A stretch of 18,264 nucleotides of DNA from Desulfobulbaceae bacterium. Its GTDB lineage: Bacteria > Desulfobacterota > Desulfobulbia > Desulfobulbales > SURF-16. Numbering within the stretch: position 1 is the stretch's first letter; every line of letters begins with the position of its first letter. A program made the translations under genes and the position numbers. Location: contig JAGHCC010000130.1 in NCBI GenBank assembly GCA_021160685.1, positions 1-18,264 on the forward strand. The letters are read 5' to 3'. The notes beneath the pieces were generated by a model. It was not told where the DNA came from and did no database searches. It saw nothing but the letters and a program-made list of their open reading frames with translations. Positions 12,110 through 18,264 of the stretch are shown one piece after another.

Positions 12110-15100
12110 GTGAAATTAAAAAACAGCAAGTTCGTTTTCAAAAAGACACAGGCTGGGACTTTGATACTGTTCCTGCTTGTGTTTTGTTTTTTGACCCTTA
12201 CGGGGTCGAAGGCGCTGGCCTTGTCCCTGGATGATTATTATCAGGTCTTTACGGCGCCGTCAGCACAGGTGCGCCAGCTCAATCAACCCAAGCCTGCCTG
12301 GCTTGAATTGTGGGTGTCTGCCCGCCAGGCTGTTCGGGAAGGCAGAGCTGAGGAGGCTATCGCGAAGTACAAGGCTGTGCTCCGGCAAAAAAAGAATCTT
12401 GAAGAGGCCCAATGGGAGCTTATACGTCTCCGGATCAGTCTCCAGCAGATGGACAAGGCGGCTGACATGCTTGAGCTGCTGCTGGAAAAAAAAGCGGACA
12501 GGATCTCTTATCTTAATGCTCTCGGCTATGTGATGCTCAAAAAAGGCAATGGAGAGCGGGCTCTGGCTTATTTCCAGAGAGGGTATGTGCTGGATCCTGC
12601 CAATGTCCTTTCCTTGACCGGCATCACTCAGGTGTTGATCAAGGATGAACGACATCAGGAAGCCCTGCCGTTTCTGGGTCAACTTGATTTGCTGGTACCT
12701 GGAGATCTTGGAGTAAACAGGCAGCTTGCACGTATTTATTTTGATTTGCAGCTCTATGAACAGGCAAGTCCTTACGCGGTGATGCTGGCTGGAGCGCCGG
12801 ATGCTGATTCGCAGGATGTTGTCCTGGCCGCGCGAATTCATGATTCTCTGGGCCAGGAGAGTATCGGCGTCCGCTATTGGCGGAGGGTTCTTGCTGACTC
12901 GCCGGATATGCTGGAGGCGCATCAGCAGCTCGCTTTATTTGCTGAAAAAGAAAATAGACCCGAGGAGTCCCTGGTGCATCTGGCCGTTCTTCAGAAAAAT
13001 CAGCCCGGGGACAGCACGTTGCAGCGCCGGGCAGGCAAAGCCCATCAGGCCCTTGGCCGGCATGGGGAGGCTCTTGTCTGTTTTGAAAATTATTTGAAAT
13101 ATCATCCTGCGGATAAAGAGATTTTGCGCGATGTCGTCTACCTCCAGGCAGCGCTGGGCAATGAGACTGAGACACTGGCATCTCTGGAGCGTTATTTTGC
13201 TGTTGAAATGACTCCTGAGCCCGGCTGGCTCAAACGGGCGGCCATGCTGTACGATGCCGCCGGACGATTTCATGACGCGATTCCGATTTACCAGCGTCTG
13301 TTGAGAATATCCCCTGACGATCCTGAAATCCTTGCTACCCTGGCTGATGATCTTCTTGCAATCGGTGATGATGACGGTGCCTTAACCATGTGGACCCATC
13401 TTGCGGTATTGGCTCCGCAACGCCAGGATGTGTACATCTCCATGGTTGAACTGCTGGAGCGGTTGAACAGGGAGGATGAATTGTTGGCGGCTCTCGAGGA
13501 GCTGCATCAACTTATTCCGGATGACAGCCGGGTTTCCCTGAAGCTCACCGCCCTTTATTTCAAACGGGGCCTGTATGAGCCGGGGGAGAAACTTTTCAGC
13601 GGACTTGAACGGGAGATTCTGCTTGAGCCGAATCTTCTTGCCTTGCGGGGTTCAATTTTTGAAAAACTCGGCAGGCTTGAGGAGTCTCTGTTGAACTATG
13701 AAGAGGCCCTGCAGCTTGATCCGCATAACCGTCAAATCCTTGGTCAGTGTGTTGTCCTGGCCGGGAGGCTTGGGATTGCGCCGAAGGTTCGCAAATACGA
13801 AAACCAATTGATGAGCGGGGAGGCGCATCCGGATTGGCGGGACAGGCTGGTTGTTGCCAATGCCTATCGAGACAGCGGCGAGGACCAGTCAGCCTTACGA
13901 ATGTATCGTTTTCTTCTTGATGATCAGGCTGTCATCACTGCAGATTGCCGTCAGCAGACGTTGCTGGACATGTCTGAACTGTACCAGCGGCAAGAGTTGT
14001 TTTTTGAGGCGGAACAGTATCTGCGCCTGGCCCTTCTTGTCCGTCGGAATCAGGAAACGGTGTACCTGCGTCTGGCCGAGCTTGGACTGGCGGCAGCGGA
14101 TGCGGATCATGTCGGATTTTGGCTGGAACAACTGCGTCAGATCGAGGATGCCCGTTCCGGAGCCGACGATGAGGTTGAGGATGATGACTGGCGCAAAGCT
14201 TTGCTGAAGATGCGTCTTTTATCCAGCGAAAGTGAGTATCGCGCCTCTCTTGATCTGGGCCGAGATTTGTTGGCCTCTTCATCGCTGCGGACCGATGCTC
14301 CCGGTTTTGATCGAGCATGGGATATGGCCCGCCTGGCCATTGGCCTTGAAATAGTTCAATGCGAGCTTGAACTGAAAAAATTTAAGGCCGCAGAATGGAA
14401 TTGCCGCCGGCTTGTTCAGCAGTATCAGGCCGAACTTGCTCCTTTGGTATTACTGCAGAAAGTTCAGTATGTCGCGCGTTTGGCCGGGCAAGATGAAACC
14501 GAAGCCAGGGCCATGGCGCTGGCCGGAGAAGATGCGGCTAAAATGCTGAAGCTGGCTGAACTGTATGGAGCTGCCGAAAATTATGATTCAATGGTCAGGG
14601 CGGCAGAGCAGGCTGAACAGGCCATGCCCGACTCCATCAAAGCATCTTTGCTGCATTGCCGGTCTTTGATGAAAGCAGGTTCTTTTGCCAAAACAGTTCC
14701 TTTACTTGAACGGCTTCGAAAGCGTTTTTCTATAAATCTGCAGGTAGAGACTCTGGCCGCCCAGGTGTACTTTCGTACGGGAGCCTATCCGGAGGGACTC
14801 GAGGCATGTGACCGGCTTCTGGCACAGGTTTCGGATCGGCCGGCTATCCTTCTGCTCAAGGCCCGTATTTTATGGGCCAGGCATGAATGGAACCGCGCAC
14901 AAGAAGTCTATAGGATTTTTTTATCACCGCCGGTGGATGATCTGTTTATCAAGGCAAGCGATGAACATCATCTGGAGCTGCAATTCCCGGAGAAAAAGAA
15001 GACATTCTGGCAGCTGATTTCTTTTTCCGAGCCTCGTGAAACAGATATTCTGGCAACGGTCATGGGAGTTTCCTATGTGGCTGATACGAAAAATGATGCA

Positions 15101-16306
15101 GTCAGCAGGATCGCCGCCCCCCTTTATAGCACTTACCTCTGGCAGGATAAATTCTCCGGAGAACTTGCGGCAAAGAAATCTGTGCAGAGGAGGGAATATT
15201 TCCAGGCTGTCAAGGAGCATGAAGCCCTTGTGCGGGAAGAGCCGGATGATGAGGCGCTTCTTTTTGATCTGGCCGGAATATACAGTCGACTCGGCCGTCT
15301 GGATGATGAGGCCCTTGTCTACGCAAAACTGATGCGTTCAAGCGGTTTTCCTGGGCTTGACGAGGCCGCTGATCGAAATCGTTTAAAAAGGCAGCCCCGC
15401 GCGGCATTGACCTATCATTTCCGCAAAGAAGAGGGGTGGGATGACTATCTGGCCATGGAACAGGAATCCACAACAGCCTCTTTCTGGTATTCACCGACCA
15501 TTCGTCGGCAAATTGATTTTTCAGCCGCCAGAATCAGTTATGAATCAACGGAAGGATATGGAAAACTCAAGGCAAGTCGGGCTCTGCTGACTTATCAGGC
15601 CGGTCTTTCCGACTGGCTTGACGTGATGGTGGGTGGAGGGGTGGAAAGTCTTGAAGGTTATGCCGATACCGGTCTGTTTGATCTGGGTTTGTATGGTCGG
15701 CTTGGAGATAAGCTGCGCGGTCATCTTCTGTTTTTCAGAGATGTTGTTACTGATACTACAGCCAGCCTGAGTAGAAATGTGGTTGCCGAGGAATGGAAGA
15801 CCGGCGTTGATTTTGATCTTTTTCCCCGCCTTCTTGCCGGGGGCGAATACAGATATACCAATTACTCAGATGGGAATGAACTCAATGGATATAATCTCTG
15901 GGCTTCATACATTCTTCTGGCCGAGCCGACGTTTTTGGAGTTCGGCTATCGCTATAATTTTATGGACGCCAGTGAGGGGAAAAATCCAGGCTCGGTAGTG
16001 CTTGAAGATGGTTTCAGTCCCTCTGACCATCCTTACTGGTCGCCCCAAAATTACTGGTGCAACCGTTTTAAACTTTTTTACAAACATTCTCTGTCCGAGG
16101 ATACTCTTGATCGGGGAACGCCAACCTATTATACGGCTGAATATCTGGTCGACTATGACGCCCTCGGCCATTCCATACAGACTTTAAGGGGTGGTTTCTT
16201 CGTGGAATTGACTCCCCATGTCATGGTTGAATCAACTATTGAATTCGTTTCCTCGGATGAGCTTCGGAATAAGGAATTTTTTGTGTCAACAATTTATCGC
16301 TGGTGA
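12110..16306 (+). CDS. Giant TPR protein with C-terminal outer-membrane beta-barrel (PgaA/PelB/BcsC-like layout)
   Basis: The 1398-aa protein starts at GTG 12110, with no strong Shine-Dalgarno; the start is supported by an N-terminal signal peptide (KLKNSKFVFKK, hydrophobic core, cleavage after GSKALA near residue 37). Residues about 60-1090 are many degenerate TPR units, such as GRAEEAIAKYKAVLRQ, GNGERALAYFQRGYVLDPAN and GRLEESLLNYEEALQLDPHN. From about 1100 the sequence changes to alternating beta-strand text with Gly and aromatic residues (IDFSAARISYES, LDVMVGGGVESLEGY, FLEFGYRYNFMD, HPYWSPQNYW) and ends TIYRW; a terminal aromatic residue is typical of BAM-inserted proteins. This layout is that of exopolysaccharide export porins (PgaA, PelB, BcsC). 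No sequence-level family assignment is possible here. Polysaccharide secretion with the upstream amino-sugar enzyme is an inference. Confidence 0.8.
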   Translation: MKLKNSKFVFKKTQAGTLILFLLVFCFLTLTGSKALALSLDDYYQVFTAPSAQVRQLNQPKPAWLELWVSARQAVREGRAEEAIAKYKAVLRQKKNLEEAQWELIRLRISLQQMDKAADMLELLLEKKADRISYLNALGYVMLKKGNGERALAYFQRGYVLDPANVLSLTGITQVLIKDERHQEALPFLGQLDLLVPGDLGVNRQLARIYFDLQLYEQASPYAVMLAGAPDADSQDVVLAARIHDSLGQESIGVRYWRRVLADSPDMLEAHQQLALFAEKENRPEESLVHLAVLQKNQPGDSTLQRRAGKAHQALGRHGEALVCFENYLKYHPADKEILRDVVYLQAALGNETETLASLERYFAVEMTPEPGWLKRAAMLYDAAGRFHDAIPIYQRLLRISPDDPEILATLADDLLAIGDDDGALTMWTHLAVLAPQRQDVYISMVELLERLNREDELLAALEELHQLIPDDSRVSLKLTALYFKRGLYEPGEKLFSGLEREILLEPNLLALRGSIFEKLGRLEESLLNYEEALQLDPHNRQILGQCVVLAGRLGIAPKVRKYENQLMSGEAHPDWRDRLVVANAYRDSGEDQSALRMYRFLLDDQAVITADCRQQTLLDMSELYQRQELFFEAEQYLRLALLVRRNQETVYLRLAELGLAAADADHVGFWLEQLRQIEDARSGADDEVEDDDWRKALLKMRLLSSESEYRASLDLGRDLLASSSLRTDAPGFDRAWDMARLAIGLEIVQCELELKKFKAAEWNCRRLVQQYQAELAPLVLLQKVQYVARLAGQDETEARAMALAGEDAAKMLKLAELYGAAENYDSMVRAAEQAEQAMPDSIKASLLHCRSLMKAGSFAKTVPLLERLRKRFSINLQVETLAAQVYFRTGAYPEGLEACDRLLAQVSDRPAILLLKARILWARHEWNRAQEVYRIFLSPPVDDLFIKASDEHHLELQFPEKKKTFWQLISFSEPRETDILATVMGVSYVADTKNDAVSRIAAPLYSTYLWQDKFSGELAAKKSVQRREYFQAVKEHEALVREEPDDEALLFDLAGIYSRLGRLDDEALVYAKLMRSSGFPGLDEAADRNRLKRQPRAALTYHFRKEEGWDDYLAMEQESTTASFWYSPTIRRQIDFSAARISYESTEGYGKLKASRALLTYQAGLSDWLDVMVGGGVESLEGYADTGLFDLGLYGRLGDKLRGHLLFFRDVVTDTTASLSRNVVAEEWKTGVDFDLFPRLLAGGEYRYTNYSDGNELNGYNLWASYILLAEPTFLEFGYRYNFMDASEGKNPGSVVLEDGFSPSDHPYWSPQNYWCNRFKLFYKHSLSEDTLDRGTPTYYTAEYLVDYDALGHSIQTLRGGFFVELTPHVMVESTIEFVSSDELRNKEFFVSTIYRW

Positions 16307-16311
16307 GCTTT

Positions 16312-16383
16312 TACGAAAAAATAGACTTCGTAAGCACGATTGTAAGGAACCATGAATAGAAACAATTTTGTTATTTGTGGTTC
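16312..16383 (+). promoter_or_regulatory. Two hairpins in the greA leader
   Basis: TACGAA (16312-16317) pairs with TTCGTA (16327-16332). A longer stem joins GAACCAtgAATAgaAACA (from 16347) to TGTTATTtgTGGTTC (ending 16383), just before the greA Shine-Dalgarno. Neither has a T run, so they may protect the 3' end of the TPR transcript or control greA. No clear promoter was seen between the genes. Confidence 0.4.
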
Positions 16384-16405
16384 AAAAATATTGAAGGAGC
16401 AATGA

Positions 16406-16891
16406 ATGATCGAACGCGTACCCATATCAAAAACCGGACATGCAAAATTACGAAAGGAATTGATCCGGCTGGAAAGAAAAGATCGCATTGAGGTGGTGAA
16501 GTCCATTGAGGTGGCCAGGGCCCATGGAGATTTAAAGGAAAATGCCGAATATCACGCCGCCAAGGAGCGCCAGGGCCACATTGAAGGCAGGATAATGGAG
16601 CTGAAAGACAAACTTGGCCGAGCCCAGGTGATTGACTGCACTGCGATCAGTACTGATCGCATTGTGTTTGGCGCCGTTGTGACGCTTGTTGATTTTGACA
16701 GTGATGAGGAAGTGACATATCAACTTCTTGGCGGAGATGAGTCGGATGTCAAGAAGGGTAGAATTTCAATTTTTTCTCCCTGGGGCAAGGCGATGATCGG
16801 CAAGGAAATTGGTGACGAGTTTGAGGTGCGTACCCCTGGCGGCTTACGGCAATTAGAGGTGCTTGAGATTGATCAGGGAGAAAGGCCTTAA
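16406..16891 (+). CDS. greA: Transcription elongation factor GreA
   Basis: GreA enters the secondary channel of backtracked RNA polymerase and stimulates transcript cleavage. The 161 aa are of usual length. The N-terminal coiled coil (about 10-75) carries the tip motif GDLKENAEYHAAKERQ (41-56) with the acidic D42 and E45. The C-terminal FKBP-like domain has VTYQLLGGDESD, ISIFSPWGKAMIGKEIGDEFEVRTPGG. ATG at 16406 has GAAGGAG 6 bases upstream; a second ATG at 16402 is out of frame. Confidence 0.96.
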   Translation: MIERVPISKTGHAKLRKELIRLERKDRIEVVKSIEVARAHGDLKENAEYHAAKERQGHIEGRIMELKDKLGRAQVIDCTAISTDRIVFGAVVTLVDFDSDEEVTYQLLGGDESDVKKGRISIFSPWGKAMIGKEIGDEFEVRTPGGLRQLEVLEIDQGERP

Positions 16892-16902
16892 ACAGGTCGT
16901 GC

Positions 16903-16919
16903 GAGATTTTGCAAATCTC
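16903..16919. terminator. Bidirectional hairpin between convergent greA and the TetR gene
   Basis: GAGATTT-TGC-AAATCTC is a perfect 7-bp stem with a 3-base loop in the 31-base gap between two convergent stops; ACAGG and CCTGT flank it. It lacks a long T run, so it may work as a weak or RNA-stabilising terminator for both genes. Confidence 0.5.
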
Positions 16920-16922
16920 CTG

Positions 16923-17513
16923 TCATGTTTTTCGCGTCATCATTCCATGGAGGAACATGTCGCTGACCTGTCTGGCGGCTTCCTTAATAGAATAAGGTGG
17001 CTTCTGGCTCAGAATCCACAGCCGTGACATTTCGTCCAGAGCGCCAAAATAGGCGCATTTGATGATGCCGGGGAGAAGTTCCTGCCTGAATAGTCCCATT
17101 TTCTGCCCCTTGCGTACAATTGTAGAGATGATATCGATATATTCGATAAATTTTTTATTTCGATATTCCTTCATGAATTTATTGCTCTGCCGCAGCTCCA
17201 TCTGCAACACTTCCGCAAGATCCCTTTTTCCCTCAATGAGCTGGAGATGATTCAAGGCAAAGATTTCCATCATCTTGCGGGGGTCCTCTTCCTGGTCAAT
17301 CAGTAGTCTGACTCGCAGGATGATTTTGCCGATCTCATCCTCAAACATGGAAATGAGGATATCGTACTTGTTGTTAAAGTAGAGATAGATGGTGCCGTCC
17401 GCGACCTTGGCTTCCTTGGCAATATCAGATATCCTGGCATTAAAAAAGCCCTTACGGGCAAAAACTTTGATTGCTGCCTGGGTAATTTTCTGGTGTTTGT
17501 CTGAAATTCGCAA
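16923..17513 (-). CDS. TetR/AcrR-family regulator, FadR-like
   Basis: The 196-aa repressor has an N-terminal helix-turn-helix (about 10-50: AAIKVFARKGFFNARISDIAKEAKVADGTIYLYFNNKYDI). The C-terminal domain (GIIKCAYFGALDEMSRLWILSQ, QVSDMFLHGM) resembles the TetR-type fatty-acid regulator FadR of Bacillus and Thermus, which releases DNA on binding acyl-CoA. The start is TTG at 17513 with AGAGAAG upstream; no in-frame ATG is available before the upstream stop. A promoter and a FadR-like dyad at 17696-17750 suggest autorepression. No fatty-acid genes are in view, so the ligand is inferred only. Confidence 0.85.
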   Translation of the reverse strand: MRISDKHQKITQAAIKVFARKGFFNARISDIAKEAKVADGTIYLYFNNKYDILISMFEDEIGKIILRVRLLIDQEEDPRKMMEIFALNHLQLIEGKRDLAEVLQMELRQSNKFMKEYRNKKFIEYIDIISTIVRKGQKMGLFRQELLPGIIKCAYFGALDEMSRLWILSQKPPYSIKEAARQVSDMFLHGMMTRKT

Positions 17514-17695
17514 TTTATCTTCTCTGGATTCTGTTCTGTTTCGCCCGAAAGTTTGTCATTTTTTGGATTTCAACGTTTTGCTCGTTGAATGGTAAATGGC
17601 GAGAGCATTAACGTTACAGATTTTGAAGTCCCTCTGCTGGATGGGGCCGCAAACTTATTTGCCATTTACAAGAAAAAAGATGGCAGGCAATATTA

Positions 17696-17713
17696 TGAAT
17701 GATGATTCATTTT
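17696..17713 (-). promoter_or_regulatory. FadR-like operator dyad
   Basis: TGAATGA-TGAT-TCATTTT contains the perfect inverted repeat ATGAAT/ATTCAT. From memory, the B. subtilis FadR site is close to TGAATGA-N4-TCATTCA, so all but one or two positions agree. It lies directly after the -10 box of the TetR-gene promoter, where a bound repressor would block initiation. Confidence 0.5.
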
Positions 17714-17721
17714 TTTTGTAC

Positions 17722-17750
17722 ATACTAGGAACGGTTTTTTCCAGTGTCAA
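17722..17750 (-). promoter_or_regulatory. Sigma-70-type promoter of the TetR gene
   Basis: On the minus strand, TTGACA (17750 to 17745), a 17-base spacer, then TAGTAT (17727 to 17722). It predicts a start near 17715 and a leader of about 200 bases to the TTG at 17513. No convincing gene lies in that leader. Confidence 0.6.
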
Positions 17751-17833
17751 GAGAAAAAGACGCCGAAAAGCAATATGTTTCGTACTTTTTTTAAAATTTG
17801 ATCAGATTCTTGACAAAAAGGGCTCGGTCTGAG

Positions 17834-17977
17834 TGTAAATATTCGGTTAGCACCCCACGGAGTCTTCGCTTACCTCTTTGAACGATCAGGCCTACTCGCA
17901 TATGAATCAATATAGCTCGCAGACCTGATCGTCCAAATATGGGCCTGACACCGCTTTGCTGTTATCCAAAATTTACA
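17834..17977. repeat. Palindromic intergenic repeat C (GTAAAT ends)
   Basis: It begins TGTAAATATTCGG-TTAGCACCCC and ends with the complement of TGTAAATTTTGGAT. The inner stem pairs ACGATCAGGCCTAC (17882-17895) with the complement read from 17932 (ACGATCAGGTCTGC), 12 of 14 positions. The head matches repeat D at 2085. The 8-base flanks do not agree, so target duplication is not supported. A TTGACA at 17810-17815 lies 18 bases before TGTAAA, which might make a weak rightward promoter from the repeat's edge. Confidence 0.55.
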
Positions 17978-18070
17978 TTTCGGTGGTTTTTGTAATAATT
18001 TATTATTAAGCTGAATATTTGCGTCTGAGTAGTGTCTTTTTTCGGAAATGCAGCCAATAAAAACTTTTTA

Positions 18071-18174
18071 GTACCTGTTCAGGCCAACAGACTGTAGTCA
18101 TTTAGGCTGCAGGGCACCTTGAAAAATTCTAATTATTCAAGATACCCTTTAGCCTGACCAACCTGAACAGTTAC
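18071..18174. repeat. Palindromic intergenic repeat E in the purD leader
   Basis: The ends are GTACCTGTTCAGG (18071-18083) and, read inward from 18174, GTAACTGTTCAGG: 12 of 13. An inner stem pairs AGGCTGCAGGGCACCTTGAA (18104-18123) with 18136-18155, 16 of 20. The ends resemble the GTAACCGTTCAC motif of elements A and B. Both flanks are T-rich but not clear duplications. It ends 37 bases before the purD ATG. Confidence 0.6.
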
Positions 18175-18211
18175 GATTTTTTGTACACATGAATAAAAAG
18201 GAGATTGTTCC

Positions 18212-18264
18212 ATGAAGATTTTAGTCATCGGCTCCGGTGGAAGAGAGCATGCACTGGTCTGGAA
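18212..18264 (+). CDS. purD: Phosphoribosylamine-glycine ligase, N-terminus (runs off the window)
   Basis: PurD joins glycine to phosphoribosylamine in the second step of purine biosynthesis. Only 17 codons are visible: MKILVIGSGGREHALVW, which is the characteristic start of PurD (glycine-rich GSGGREHAL). AAGGAG is 9 bases before the ATG. Confidence 0.9.
   Translation, partial: MKILVIGSGGREHALVW

Noticed and set aside
12105..12113. ATG-ATG-TGA overlapping the GTG start of the TPR gene as a coupling peptide
   Set aside because: Only two codons with no ribosome-binding site; more likely chance.
12260..13273. Several leftward frames of 112-220 codons inside the TPR gene
   Set aside because: They overlap the TPR repeats on the opposite strand and carry no domain features; the TPR reading is coherent over 1398 codons.
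17596..17832. A 78-codon rightward open frame between the TetR gene and purD
   Set aside because: It has no recognisable domain and no ribosome-binding site, and it overlaps the TetR-gene promoter and operator.
17810..17839. Strong rightward promoter for purD
   Set aside because: TTGACA is present but the best -10 (TGTAAA at 18 bases) is weak and lies inside repeat C, about 370 bases from purD.

Overview
The window is an 18.3 kb piece of a bacterial chromosome, most probably from an anaerobic member of the Desulfobacterota (delta-proteobacteria, Desulfobulbales-like). This is inferred from the gene content: a Tat-exported superoxide reductase, a two-CW cysteine protein, a small four-cysteine protein fused by overlap to hisI-hisG, a long-form HisG, an RpoH-type sigma factor, and many short intergenic repeats. 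No rRNA, tRNA or CRISPR array was seen.

Layout. 1-614 (-) is the N-terminal part of a secreted SphA/phenol_MetA_deg-like outer-membrane protein. 615-934 holds its probable promoter and a MITE-like element. 935-1489 is a frame-damaged PIN-domain gene. 1550-1990 is a periplasmic superoxide reductase with its own promoter and a strong terminator. 2392-3814 is a coupled operon (Cys-rich small protein, hisI, hisG) closed by an octamer-repeat hairpin. Then follow engB (4018-4611), a two-CW protein (4687-4998), an orphan hydantoinase B (5084-6676, -), yaaA (6727-7500), lepA (7514-9310, -), rpoH (9709-10674), a DegT/DnrJ aminotransferase (10885-12072), a giant TPR plus beta-barrel protein (12110-16306), greA (16406-16891), a FadR-like TetR regulator (16923-17513, -), a 700-bp non-coding stretch rich in palindromic repeats, and the start of purD (18212 onward).

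The most interesting signal is a set of non-autonomous mobile elements. Two copies (668-821 and 10728-10879; 154 and 152 bp) share termini of the form GTAAYCGTTCACC. They carry a large imperfect palindrome whose inner arms differ in sequence between copies but still pair. They are flanked by 8-bp direct repeats: AAATAATG exactly at the second copy, CGAATTTT/CGATTTTT at the first. The GTAA ends and 8-bp duplications fit the IS66 family. The second copy inserted onto the start codon of the aminotransferase, so the duplicated target contains its ATG. Three more palindromes (2085-2230, 17834-17977, 18071-18174) have GTAA-type ends and look like relatives.

Other points: a sigma-32-like promoter in front of rpoH; a TTGACA/TAGTAT promoter with a FadR-like dyad just after the -10 in front of the TetR gene; a heptamer repeat that has become the 3' end of the hydantoinase gene; and an aminotransferase next to a TPR/outer-membrane-barrel protein with the layout of exopolysaccharide secretins such as PgaA, PelB and BcsC.
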